Assembly (NCBI RefSeq): GCF_051175315.1
Contig: NZ_CP195100.1
Span: 3,162,001-3,226,000 of the forward strand
From: Tundrisphaera sp051175315
GTDB lineage: Bacteria; Planctomycetota; Planctomycetia; Isosphaerales; Isosphaeraceae
Length of the DNA stretch: 64,000 bases
Direction: 5' to 3'
Shown here: positions 8,723 through 17,830 of the stretch, piece after piece
How positions within the stretch are numbered: the stretch's first letter is position 1
How the letters are laid out: the number at the start of each line of letters is the position of its first letter
Made by a program: the position numbers and the translations under genes
Notes under the pieces: model-generated
Told to the model about the DNA's origin: nothing
Seen by the model: only the letters and a program-made list of their open reading frames with translations
Databases searched by the model: none

Positions 8723-11344
8723 ATGCACCGAGGGCCGGGGATGGATCGCGGGGTTCGACGAGGACGGCGGCTCGGGGCGAGGAGGCGACCGGAGGTCGAT
8801 CGCCTCGAAACCCGCGTGGTCCTCTCGGGGATCCTGGTCCAGGGGGCGGGGAGCGGGGACGCGCCCGAGGTCCGGGTGTTCGACTCCGCCACCGGGGTCG
8901 AGACGTCCCGCTTCCTCGCCTATGACGAGGCGTTCCGGGGCGGCGTGCGGGTGGCCGTCGGCGACGTCGACGGCGACGGGCGGCCCGACATCGTGACCGC
9001 GCCCGGCCCGGGCATGGCCGGCCTGGTGAAGGTCTTCTCGGGCGCGGACGGGGCCCTGGTCGGGCGGTTCCTCGCACGCCCGAAGTCGTACCGCGGCGGC
9101 CTGACGGTGGCGACCGGCGACGTCGAGGGGGGCGGGCTGGCCAACATCGTGGTCGGGGCCGACCGGGGCCCGGCGCGGGTGGGGGTCTTCCGGGGCGTGC
9201 AGGGGCGGCGGGTGGCCTCCTTCCTCGCCGGCACCCCGGGCGGCCGGGGCGTGCAGGTCGCGGTGGGCGACCTCGACCGGGACGCGCACGCCGACATCGT
9301 GACGACCCCGGTCGCGGGCCGGGCCGTGGTCAAGATCCTCGACGGGGCCACCGGTCGCGTGCTCGCCCGACACCAGCCGCCCACGAAGGGAGCCCGGGGC
9401 GGCAACTCGGTGGCCGTCGGCGACGTCGACAACGATAACCGGCTCGACGTGATCGTCGGCACCGGCGGCGTGCAGGGCGCGGCGGTCCGGGTCTATTCCG
9501 GCCTGGGCACCACGCCGTCGGCGACCTACCGCGTGGCCGGCCCCGAGTTCGCCCGCGGCGTGCGGGTCGCGGCCGTCGACATCGGGGCCCGGCGTGGGGG
9601 CGACGGCATCGCGGTCGCCCCCGCAGGCAGGCCCGGCGCGACGACCGTGCTCGATGCGGCCCCCTCGCGCGTCCGGCTCCTCGGCCTGACCACGCCGGAC
9701 GCGTCCCCGGCGGTGGCCTACACGCTCCCCGTCGCCCGGGGTGGCGGCTCGCTCGCTGCGAGCAACACGGTCGGCCTCTCCACCCCGGCCGTCGTCGCCG
9801 CCGACGCTTTCAGCGACGCCGATCTGCTCCCCTACCAGCGGCTCGCCCGCTTTCGGTACAACCCGTCCACGGGGAAGCCCGAATTCGTCCCCGTCGCGCC
9901 CAACGACCCCAGCCTCGTCGGCAAGCATGTCGTCGTGCTCGTCCACGGCTGGGCCGCCGACTACAGCTACTGGGTCGATGCCGAGGCCAATGCCAGCCCC
10001 CCGAAGGACCTCACCTGGTGGGACACCGACCCGAGCCAGGCCGGCTACTCCCTCGCCGCCAACCTCGCCGCGAACGACCAGTCCGACATGACGCTGGGGC
10101 CGGCGTCGTACTGGCTGCTCCACGGCTACGACGTGAACGCAATCGAGGTATCCGAGACCGGCATGGCCCAGACGATCGCCGCCCGGGCCGCGGCGATCGA
10201 CCCCCAGGCCGTCGTCCTCGCCTATACTTGGATCGACGACTCGGGCACCTCGTCGATCACCAACCCGAATGTGTCCGAGGCGGCGACGGTCCTCAATGGC
10301 GAGCGGCTGGCCGATGGCCTCCGCACGGTCCTGGGGAGCCAGGAGGCCTTCGGCGGGGAGATCCAGCTCATCGGCCACAGCCACGGCTCCAAGGTGGCGA
10401 CCGTCGCCGCGGTCTCGCTCGCCACCAAGGCCGTGCCAGGCACGTTCGACGTCCGGCAGCTCACCACCCTGGACTCGCCCGAGGACCTCTCCGAGGTGAG
10501 CAACACGCTCGGGGCGACGAACTTCAACTGGTACTACCTGCAGGACCTGAACATCGGCCGGCAGGGCCAGGGGGCCACGTTCGTCGACAACTACATCTCC
10601 TACCTGAGCGAGCCGTACAGCAACATCACCACCCCGTCCGGCAACACCCTGAGCCAGGTGGTGGACGTGAACCTGGACGGCTCGGACTTTTCGATCGAGG
10701 ACCGGCACAGCTATTCGGCGTACTGGTACACCGGATCGGGCCAGCCGGGCGTGAGGTTCGGCGCGACCGTCGGCCAGGGGTGGTCGCCGCTGTTGCCGGG
10801 CAATCAGGGGCAGCAGAAGCCGCCGGCGGATCTCACGTCGAGCTACTACACGCAGGGCTGGGCCGGATCGAGCTATGACCCGAGCCTTCAGTACGTGCTC
10901 CAGCCGGGCACGCTGGCCTCGCGCGTCTACAAGTCGTATAACCTGGCATTCAAGACCACGCCGAACACGCCGTCGGTGGCGGTCAGCAATCCCGGCTCGG
11001 GCGCCCAGGTCACCCTGACCCAGACGAGCGGCGTCCCTCAACCGAGCTACTCGGGCTCGTTCTCGACCGAGTACGGCCGGCTCAACGGCATCTCGTTCGA
11101 TTACCAGTTCCTCGACCCCTCGCAGGGGGGGACGCTGACGATGACCCTCGACGGCGACCTCGTGTTCGTGATGGACGCGTCGGTCGTCCGGGATCGCGGA
11201 GGGCGGGGGACGATCACGCTCAACCAGAGCGAATTCAGCATCGGCGGGTCGCACACGATGCAGTTCGTGCTCACCCCGGCGGCGGGGTCGTCGAGCACCC
11301 AGGTCCGGGTCTCGGACCTGAACTTCTTCTACGCGACGAGTTGA
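8723..11344 (+). CDS. Exported FG-GAP/VCBS-repeat protein with alpha/beta-hydrolase (lipase-like) domain
   Basis: The product has 873 residues. The start at ATG 8723 is preceded by GGGAGAGAG; an in-frame GTG at 8660 has no such site. After a basic N-terminus comes the planctomycete motif RLETRVVLSG (near 25-35), found at the start of many exported proteins of this phylum. Residues about 40-330 hold repeated units of the form VAVGDVDGDGRPDIV, typical Ca-binding FG-GAP beta-propeller blades. A hydrolase module follows, with VVLVHGWAADYSYW (oxyanion side) and the nucleophile elbow GHSHG with Ser553. The last 130 residues are a beta-rich domain ending in a Thr/Ser tail. An extracellular esterase, lipase or peptidase is inferred. 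The acid and His of the triad were not placed with certainty. Confidence 0.85.
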   Translation: MHRGPGMDRGVRRGRRLGARRRPEVDRLETRVVLSGILVQGAGSGDAPEVRVFDSATGVETSRFLAYDEAFRGGVRVAVGDVDGDGRPDIVTAPGPGMAGLVKVFSGADGALVGRFLARPKSYRGGLTVATGDVEGGGLANIVVGADRGPARVGVFRGVQGRRVASFLAGTPGGRGVQVAVGDLDRDAHADIVTTPVAGRAVVKILDGATGRVLARHQPPTKGARGGNSVAVGDVDNDNRLDVIVGTGGVQGAAVRVYSGLGTTPSATYRVAGPEFARGVRVAAVDIGARRGGDGIAVAPAGRPGATTVLDAAPSRVRLLGLTTPDASPAVAYTLPVARGGGSLAASNTVGLSTPAVVAADAFSDADLLPYQRLARFRYNPSTGKPEFVPVAPNDPSLVGKHVVVLVHGWAADYSYWVDAEANASPPKDLTWWDTDPSQAGYSLAANLAANDQSDMTLGPASYWLLHGYDVNAIEVSETGMAQTIAARAAAIDPQAVVLAYTWIDDSGTSSITNPNVSEAATVLNGERLADGLRTVLGSQEAFGGEIQLIGHSHGSKVATVAAVSLATKAVPGTFDVRQLTTLDSPEDLSEVSNTLGATNFNWYYLQDLNIGRQGQGATFVDNYISYLSEPYSNITTPSGNTLSQVVDVNLDGSDFSIEDRHSYSAYWYTGSGQPGVRFGATVGQGWSPLLPGNQGQQKPPADLTSSYYTQGWAGSSYDPSLQYVLQPGTLASRVYKSYNLAFKTTPNTPSVAVSNPGSGAQVTLTQTSGVPQPSYSGSFSTEYGRLNGISFDYQFLDPSQGGTLTMTLDGDLVFVMDASVVRDRGGRGTITLNQSEFSIGGSHTMQFVLTPAAGSSSTQVRVSDLNFFYATS

Positions 11345-11363
11345 CGGGCCTGCCGGGCCTTCG

Positions 11364-11400
11364 GGACCCCGGCCCTGGCGGCACCGCCGGGTCGGGGTCC
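11364..11400 (+). terminator. Hairpin downstream of the FG-GAP/hydrolase gene
   Basis: GGACCCCG at 11364-11371 pairs with CGGGGTCC at 11393-11400, and the interior contains a second short stem, GGCGG/CCGCC. It lies 20 bases after the stop codon. There is no clear T-run, so intrinsic termination is possible but unproven. Confidence 0.4.
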
Positions 11401-11560
11401 TCGCCTGCCTCATCTCGCCGAGATACCTCGCGGGGCCGTCGGGCCATCCGCCCGCCTCGATCGGCGGAGGAACCCGCGGGCTCCCCCCGGGATCCGCTCG
11501 CGGCGAAGTCGAGGTCGAGCAAGCGGGCCGGGTAGCCGGCGGGGGGGCCGGAGGACTCCC

Positions 11561-11865
11561 TTGATCGCCAAGGCATCGGCCCAACCCATCAGCATCCTCT
11601 GGTCCCCAACGGCCCGGGTCGACGAATGGCTCGCCGTGATGGCCGAGGAAAAGAGCGCCTTCACGGTCGCGTTCGGGAAGCTCCTCGCGTGGGCGAACGA
11701 CGACCTCCCGTCCCTCGACCGACGGCGACGGCCGGTTCACGATCTGGGGGACCGGCCGGGAACGGGTCGAGTCGCCACTGATCTCCGGCCCGGGCTGCGA
11801 GATCCGCCCCGAGCACTCCGCGACGCGGGGGATGCCGGTCTGGTCCCCGGCCTGAAGAATCGCCT
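11561..11865 (+). pseudogene. Frameshifted remnant of a carboxypeptidase-regulatory-like domain protein
   Basis: A short open frame starting near 11561 encodes VDEWLAVMAEEKSAFTVAFG and continues to NDDLPSLD. One base later, in the next frame, comes TDGDGRFTIWGTGRERVESP followed by LISGPG. The second piece closely parallels GPDGRFRLTGVGRDRIAELN and ITGPG inside the intact downstream sigma-factor fusion (12096-14966). The same module is therefore broken by a frameshift near 11715 and ends at a TGA near 11865. It is best read as debris of a paralogue lying about 230 bases before the intact copy. The rest of 11345-12095 shows nothing recognisable. Confidence 0.55.
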
Positions 11866-12095
11866 GCGAGACCGGTCGGGCCGGGTCGTCGCCGGGGAGG
11901 CGGCCGGCGATGTGACCACCCTGCCGGGCGAGGCGAAGCACCTCGGCATCTTGAGGTTCCAGGCCCCCGGATCGACGGGGAAGCGGTGGGCATCCGGTGC
12001 GGTCCGGCGAGATTTCGGGGAAAATTCCGGGACGAGGCCGTGACATCACCCCTCTTATTCGGGTCGGACGAGACGCGATCGGGGGAGCCCACCGC

Positions 12096-14966
12096 ATGGC
12101 GAGCGCAGGATTGGGATCGGCCGACCGCCACCTCCGCGACCTCTTCGGGGCGGGGACGGCGGTCGGGCAGGGGGACGGCCAACTGCTGGCCAGGTACGCA
12201 TCGTCGCGGGACGGGGTGGCGTTCGAAGCGCTGGTGGCCCGCCACGGGCCGCTGGTGCTGGCCACCTGCCGGGCGATCCTCCGGGACGAGCACGACGTGG
12301 AGGACGCCTTCCAGGCGACCTTCCTGGTCCTTGCCCGGCGGGCCGGCGCAATCCGGGGCGGCGAGGCGCTCGCCGCCTGGCTCCACCGGGTCGCCTATCG
12401 GGCGAGCCTCCAGCTCGCCGCCGAGGCGGGCCGGAGGCGTCGGAAGGAGGCGGAGGCGGCGGCCATGAAGCCCCCGATCGCGAGCGTGTCCGGCGACGGT
12501 TCCGACCCCGAGCTCCGCCGGGTCGTCCACGAGGAGGTCGACCGCCTGCCCGAGGGCCAGCGCCTCCCGGTCGTCCTGTGCGACCTGGAAGGGCTGAGCT
12601 ACGAGCAGGCGGCCGGCCGGCTCCGATGGACCGTGCCGACGCTCCGCAACCGCCTGGCCCGGGCCCGCCAGCGGCTGAAGGGCCGCCTGGCACGTCGGGG
12701 CCTCGCCGCGCCGGCGGTCGCGGCCCTGCTGGCAACGCCTGCCACGGCCTCGGCGGTCCCGCCGGCCCTGGCCCGGGCGGCGGTCTCGGCCGCCACCGGC
12801 GGGGGCGCCTCGGCGGTCGCCCTGGCCCTGACCCATGCCATCACGAGGGGGATGCTCATGACCAAGATCAAGATCGCCGCGACGTCCGCCGTCGCAGCCT
12901 TCGGCCTGGCGACGGCCGGCGTGATCGCCGCCGGCGCGGGCCGCCCCGAGGGCCCTGATGCCAGGCCGGATGCTCCGGCCCGGTCGACCGCCGAGGCCGC
13001 CGCGACGGAGCAGGAAAAGCCGGTTGAGACCGTCGAGGTCCGGGGCCGGGTCGTCGCGCCTGACGGCAGGCCGGTCGCCGGGGCGGTCGTGCGGGCGGCC
13101 CTCGTCGATCGCGGGGAGAAGCCCTGGCCGGAGGCCACCTCGGGCGCCGATGGCCGATTCGCCATCCTCCTGACCAAACCGGGCGGGGCCGAACCGCAGG
13201 GATACGCGGCCAGCTTCCCCTGGCTCGTCGCCTCGGCCCCGGGATTCGGTGTGGGCTGGATCGAGCGGGCCTTGCGGGCCAACCGGCCTGCCGAGCAGGT
13301 GGTCTCCCTGGTCGAGGAGGGGCCGCCCATCGAGGGGCGGATCATCGACCTGGAAGGACGGCCCGCCGCCGACGCCAGGGTCGAGGTCGCCCGGATCTGG
13401 TTCGAGGCGAGGGGCGACCTGCCGGGATGGATCGCCCGGGCCCGCAATGGCGCCGCCGGCAACCTCTGGCAGGGGTTGGAGAACCTCCCGATGGAGCGGC
13501 CCGGGCCGATCGCGGCCGAGGCCGGCCCCGATGGCCGGTTCCGGCTGACCGGCGTGGGCCGCGACCGGATCGCCGAGTTGAACATCACGGGCCCCGGGCT
13601 CGCCACGACACGCGTCAATGTGCTGAGCCGCGAGGAGGCGACGATCCGGTCCGTCGACAAGGCGATGCTGCGGCAAGGGCCGTTCATCGTGGAAGCCCCC
13701 CGGTTCCAGATCGCCCTGGCGCCCAGCAAGCGGATCGAAGGCGTCGCCCGCGATAAGGACTCGGGGAAGCCGATCGCCGGCCTGAAGATCAAGGCCGCCG
13801 TCTACGACGCGTCCAGCATGATCCCGGCCCAAGGGATCGAGGCGCGGACGGATGCCGAAGGGCGGTACCGCCTGGAGGGCCTGCCCAGGTCGACCGCCTA
13901 TCGCCTGTTCCTGGAGCCCGGCCCGGGGCTCCCCTACACCCGTGACACCCTGAAGGTCACGGCCGACTCCCCCGCCCTGGAACCCGTCGCCTTCGACTTC
14001 GCGCCGAAGGCGGGGATCGTCGTCCGGGGCAAGGTCACTGACAAGGGGACCGGACGGCCGGTCCGGGGGTACGCGAGCTATTACACCTTCAGGGACAACC
14101 CCCACCTCGCCGATTACCCGCGATTCTCCGCAGGGCTGGAGTCCTACGGCCAGTTGGGGGCGGACGGCAGCTACGAGCTGACCGCGCTGCCCGGCCGCGG
14201 CCTGATCGCGATCCGTGCGGAGGAGGAGCGGCATCTCAAGGCCGTTGGGGCGGAGACGATCGCGGGATTCAATCCCAAGACGCGGTGGTTCGATACCGCG
14301 CCGAATGTTTGCCACGTGGATGGCTTCCACGCGATCGCCGAGGTGAACCTGGGGCCCGATTCCGTCCCCGCCACGGTCGATTTCCACCCCGATCCCGGCC
14401 GGTCGGCGGAGGTCCGGCTCGTCGATCCCGAAGGCCGGCCCGTGGGCGAGACCACGGTCAAGGGATTGGGAGAGCTGTTCGCGACCAGCCCATCCGACCA
14501 GCAGGCGTCCCGCTTCGAGGTCCACGCCCTCGATCCGTCCAAACCTCGCCGAGTGGTCGCCGCCCGCGAGGGCCGCAAGCTGATCGGCTCGGCGCTCCTG
14601 AGGGGGGACGAGGCGGGCCCGGTCACGATCCAGCTCCAACCCTGGGGGACGGTGGTCGGCCGGATCGTCGACGACGAGGGCAAGCCCCGCAAGGGGATGT
14701 TCATCGGGAGCCCGACCGGCTCCACCAACCCGCACCCGGAGACCGACGACATCCTGCCCGGGAGCGACTGGAATCAGGGCATCTGGGTCGGCGACGACGG
14801 CCGCTTCCGGGTCGAGAGGCTGGTCCCCGGCCTGAGGTACAACGCGGACGCCCGGGCGAATATGGACTCCCCCGGTGACCTGTTCGTGAACCTGATCGTC
14901 GCCCCCGGCGAGGTCAAGGATCTTGGCGACCTCAAGGTCCAGCCCCCGAAGAAGCAGGAGGATTGA
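12096..14966 (+). CDS. ECF sigma factor fused to a transmembrane segment and carboxypeptidase-regulatory-like domains
   Basis: The protein has 956 residues. The ATG at 12096 follows GGGGGAG. Residues about 25-90 are sigma-70 region 2, with ARHGPLVLATCRAIL and DVEDAFQATFLVLARR; the latter is the typical planctomycete form. Residues about 150-205 are region 4, with LPEGQRLPVVLCDLEGLSYE then TLRNRLARARQRL. A stretch beginning at Met255, KIKIAATSAVAAFGLATAG, can span the membrane. The remaining roughly 670 residues hold several beta-sandwich repeats of the form VRGRVVAPDGRPVAGAVV and GPDGRFRLTGVG. The layout predicts a cytoplasmic sigma domain tethered to an external sensor-like part. It is the first gene of an operon with DUF1800 and DUF1501 genes. 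Release by proteolysis is a possibility, not something the sequence shows. Confidence 0.9.
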   Translation: MASAGLGSADRHLRDLFGAGTAVGQGDGQLLARYASSRDGVAFEALVARHGPLVLATCRAILRDEHDVEDAFQATFLVLARRAGAIRGGEALAAWLHRVAYRASLQLAAEAGRRRRKEAEAAAMKPPIASVSGDGSDPELRRVVHEEVDRLPEGQRLPVVLCDLEGLSYEQAAGRLRWTVPTLRNRLARARQRLKGRLARRGLAAPAVAALLATPATASAVPPALARAAVSAATGGGASAVALALTHAITRGMLMTKIKIAATSAVAAFGLATAGVIAAGAGRPEGPDARPDAPARSTAEAAATEQEKPVETVEVRGRVVAPDGRPVAGAVVRAALVDRGEKPWPEATSGADGRFAILLTKPGGAEPQGYAASFPWLVASAPGFGVGWIERALRANRPAEQVVSLVEEGPPIEGRIIDLEGRPAADARVEVARIWFEARGDLPGWIARARNGAAGNLWQGLENLPMERPGPIAAEAGPDGRFRLTGVGRDRIAELNITGPGLATTRVNVLSREEATIRSVDKAMLRQGPFIVEAPRFQIALAPSKRIEGVARDKDSGKPIAGLKIKAAVYDASSMIPAQGIEARTDAEGRYRLEGLPRSTAYRLFLEPGPGLPYTRDTLKVTADSPALEPVAFDFAPKAGIVVRGKVTDKGTGRPVRGYASYYTFRDNPHLADYPRFSAGLESYGQLGADGSYELTALPGRGLIAIRAEEERHLKAVGAETIAGFNPKTRWFDTAPNVCHVDGFHAIAEVNLGPDSVPATVDFHPDPGRSAEVRLVDPEGRPVGETTVKGLGELFATSPSDQQASRFEVHALDPSKPRRVVAAREGRKLIGSALLRGDEAGPVTIQLQPWGTVVGRIVDDEGKPRKGMFIGSPTGSTNPHPETDDILPGSDWNQGIWVGDDGRFRVERLVPGLRYNADARANMDSPGDLFVNLIVAPGEVKDLGDLKVQPPKKQED

Positions 14967-14969
14967 CCC

Positions 14970-16337
14970 TTGGGACCCCGTTGCGACGCCCCAAGCCCGG
15001 TCGACTCCTGGGCCCCCTACGAGCCGACCGCCGAGGTCCCCTGGGACCTCGGCCGGGTCGTCCACCTCCACCGCCGGGCCGGATTCGCCGCCACCTGGGC
15101 CGAGACCCGGAGGGACCTGCATGATGGCCCGGAGGCCACGGTCTCCCGGGTCCTGGCGGGGACCTCCCGGATCGGCGGCGTCCCCGAGGACTTCGAGGCG
15201 ACCTCCGCCCTGCTGGCCGATGCGGCGGTGGCCTCGGGCGATGCCGACCGGCTCCGGGCCTGGTGGGTCTATCGGATGCTCGGCTCGCCCGACCCCCTGG
15301 GCGAACGGCTGGCCCTGATGTGGCACGGCCACTTCGCCTCGGCCGTCTCGAAGGTCGGAGACCTCGCTTTGATGAGGCGGCAGGTCGAGACCTTCCGCCG
15401 GCTGGCCCGCGCCCCGTTCGGCGAGCTGCTGGGAGAGGCCGCCCGCGAGCCGGCCCTGCTGATCTACCTCGACGCGCCTGCCAACCGCAAGGGCCATCCC
15501 AACGAGAACCTCGCCCGCGAGCTGATGGAGCTGTTCACGCTCGGGATCGGCCAGTTCGCCGAAGGCGACGTCCGCGAGGCGGCCCGCGCCCTGACCGGCT
15601 GGCGGGTCGAGGATGGCCGGTTCGCCGAGTCGCCGTCCCGGCACGATGACGGCCCGAAGACGATCCTCGGTCGCAAGGGCAACTTGTCGGGCTCCGACCT
15701 GCTGCGGATCCTCCTGGACCACCCGGCCACCGCCCGGCGGGTCGCCTGGCGGCTCTGCGACACGCTGATGGGCGAGGGCGCCACGGACGGCCCGGCCATC
15801 GACGCCCTGGCCGGCCGGCTGCGGTCCGACGGGCTCGACGTGGGCCGGGCCGTGGCGACGATCCTCCGCTCTCGGGACTTCTTCGCCCCGGCCAACCTTC
15901 GGTCGCGGGTGCTCGGGCCGGCCGAACTGGTCGTCGGGGCCTGCCGGGCGCTGGTGCCGGCCGGTTCGATGCCGAGCACGCTGATCCTGGCCGATTGGAT
16001 CGGCCGGCTGGGGCAGGAGCTGTTCGAGCCGCCCAACGTCGGCGGCTGGCCGGGGGGCCGGTCGTGGCTTTCCGCCCGGTCCCTGGTCGCGCGGGCCAAT
16101 CTCGCCGCGGCCCTGGCGGATGGCAAGGCGGTCGGCCTGCCGGGGCCGCTCGATGCGCAGGCCATCGCCGCCTCGCAGGGCCGGGGCACCTCGGCGGGCG
16201 ATGCCCGCGTTGCCGCATCCGCCCTCCTGCTTGGCGTCGAGCCCGACGGCGCGGCGACCCTCGGCGAGGACACCCCCGAAGCGGCCCGCCATGCCCTGCG
16301 GGAGGTCCTGGCCTCGCCAGAGGCCCAGGTGGGCTGA
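14970..16337 (+). CDS. DUF1800 family protein
   Basis: The product has 455 residues and matches the DUF1800 family, which is common in Planctomycetes and usually paired with DUF1501. Family blocks visible are LALMWHGHFASAVSKVGD, the ENLARELMELFTLGIGQF block near residues 180-197, REAARALTGW, and the C-terminal NVGGWPGGRSWLS. The TTG start at 14970 is supported by an AGGAGG site eight bases upstream. It starts three bases after the sigma-fusion stop, so translation is probably coupled. No clear signal peptide is seen. The molecular function of the family is not established; a link to export or envelope structure is inferred from its consistent pairing. Confidence 0.9.
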   Translation: MGPRCDAPSPVDSWAPYEPTAEVPWDLGRVVHLHRRAGFAATWAETRRDLHDGPEATVSRVLAGTSRIGGVPEDFEATSALLADAAVASGDADRLRAWWVYRMLGSPDPLGERLALMWHGHFASAVSKVGDLALMRRQVETFRRLARAPFGELLGEAAREPALLIYLDAPANRKGHPNENLARELMELFTLGIGQFAEGDVREAARALTGWRVEDGRFAESPSRHDDGPKTILGRKGNLSGSDLLRILLDHPATARRVAWRLCDTLMGEGATDGPAIDALAGRLRSDGLDVGRAVATILRSRDFFAPANLRSRVLGPAELVVGACRALVPAGSMPSTLILADWIGRLGQELFEPPNVGGWPGGRSWLSARSLVARANLAAALADGKAVGLPGPLDAQAIAASQGRGTSAGDARVAASALLLGVEPDGAATLGEDTPEAARHALREVLASPEAQVG

Positions 16338-16391
16338 GCCCGAGATCGGGCCGCGAGAGACCGGAACGAACCCAACCCGAGGAGCCCGACC

Positions 16392-17567
16392 ATGGCCACC
16401 CGCCGCGACGTCCTGCGATCGCTCCCCCTGATCTCGCTGGCCCCCACCATCCCCGGCTTCCTCGCCCGTTCGGCCTGGGCCGCCTCCGCTGAGAAGGACG
16501 GCCGGGTCCTGGTCGTGATCCAGCTCGACGGCGGCAACGACGGGATCAACACCGTCGTGCCCTTCGGGGATGAGGGCTACGCGAAGAATCGTCAGGCCCT
16601 GAGGATCCCGGCCGATCGGCTAATCAAGGTCGCCGACGGCGTCGGGCTGCACCCGGCGATGGCCGGGGCGGGGCGGCTGCTGGAGTCGGGCCGGCTGGCG
16701 ATCGTGCCGGGCGTCGGCTATCCCAACCCCGACCGGTCGCACTTCCGGAGCATGGCCATCTGGCAGACCGCCCGTCTCGACCCCGAGGAACACGTCGGGC
16801 CGGGCTGGATCGGCCGCTCGCTCGACGCCGCGGGCGGGCGGGGAGAGTCGCTGCTCGTCGGCCCGGGGCCGATCCCGCCGGCGCTCCGGGGTCGGCGGTC
16901 GGTCGCCTCGGCCATCGAGCGGATCGACGACCTCGCGCTCGACCCCGCCCTCGGCCGGCCCGCCGGAGATCCGGCCGGCGACGACCTGGCGGCGTTCGTC
17001 CGCCGGAGCACCCTGGACGCCTACGCCGGCGCCGATCGCCTGGCCGAACTGGCCCGCCGCTACGAAGGCTCGGCCCGCTACCCGGCGACCAGCCTGGCCG
17101 GCCGCCTGAAGCTGATCGCCCGGCTGCTGAAGGGGGGCTACGCCTCGCGCGTCTTCTACGCGACGCAGGGCGGCTACGACACCCACGCCGCCCAGGCCCC
17201 GACACATGCCGGACTCCTGTCCGAGCTGTCCGGGGCCCTGGAGGCGTTCCTGGATGACCTGGCCGCCTCGGGCCTGGCCGAGCGGGTCCTCGTGCTGGCC
17301 TTCAGCGAGTTCGGCCGTCGGGTGGCCGAGAACGGCTCGGCTGGGACCGACCACGGGGCCGCCGGCCCGGTGTTGCTGGCCGGCCCCGCGGTCCGCCCCG
17401 GCCTGATCGGTGCCTACCCGAGCCTGGGCGACCTCGACGACGGCGACCTGAAGGCATCCGTGGACTTTCGCATGGTCTACGCCACGCTCCTCGACGGCTG
17501 GCTCGGCCTGGAGTCGAGGTCGGCCCTGGGCGGATCATTCGGGAGGATGCCGCTGCTCCCTGAGTGA
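16392..17567 (+). CDS. DUF1501 family protein with Tat-like signal
   Basis: The product has 391 residues. The start carries a twin-arginine-like signal (TRRDVLRSLPLISLAPTIPG), followed by an AWAASA cleavage region. DUF1501 features follow: VIQLDGGNDGINTVVPF, HPAMAGAGRLLESGRLAIVP, YPNPDRSHFRSMAIWQTA, GGYDTHAAQAPTHAGLL and FSEFGRRVAENGSAGTDHG. The family adopts an alkaline-phosphatase-superfamily-like fold, but its activity is unknown. A GAGGAG site precedes the ATG. It follows the DUF1800 gene by 54 bases and is the last gene of the sigma-factor operon. Confidence 0.92.
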   Translation: MATRRDVLRSLPLISLAPTIPGFLARSAWAASAEKDGRVLVVIQLDGGNDGINTVVPFGDEGYAKNRQALRIPADRLIKVADGVGLHPAMAGAGRLLESGRLAIVPGVGYPNPDRSHFRSMAIWQTARLDPEEHVGPGWIGRSLDAAGGRGESLLVGPGPIPPALRGRRSVASAIERIDDLALDPALGRPAGDPAGDDLAAFVRRSTLDAYAGADRLAELARRYEGSARYPATSLAGRLKLIARLLKGGYASRVFYATQGGYDTHAAQAPTHAGLLSELSGALEAFLDDLAASGLAERVLVLAFSEFGRRVAENGSAGTDHGAAGPVLLAGPAVRPGLIGAYPSLGDLDDGDLKASVDFRMVYATLLDGWLGLESRSALGGSFGRMPLLPE

Positions 17568-17830
17568 GCTTTCGCTCCACCGATCCGATGGGGGGATCGC
17601 CCCGGTTCGCACGCGAGTCGTGCGCGCCAGGGCGTGGTCTTCGAGGGCGTGGGGCTGGTCGCGGAGTGGATGGAGCAGGCGAGCACGGCCACGGGTCGCG
17701 GGTCCCGGTGGATGTCCGTGAGAAGCTGTGCCGGCCGGATCGACGGGCATGCCATGGCGACACTCGACGATGAAGCAGGTCGGTCATGCGGAAACGCACG
17801 GGGCGGTTCGGATGGCCAGGCGGCTTTCGA

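Noticed and set aside
8000..16292. Two very long minus-strand open frames (about 1421 and 1543 codons)
   Set aside because: They run opposite the FG-GAP, sigma-fusion and DUF1800 genes, which are well supported. The only meaningful piece on that strand is the IS630 tail.
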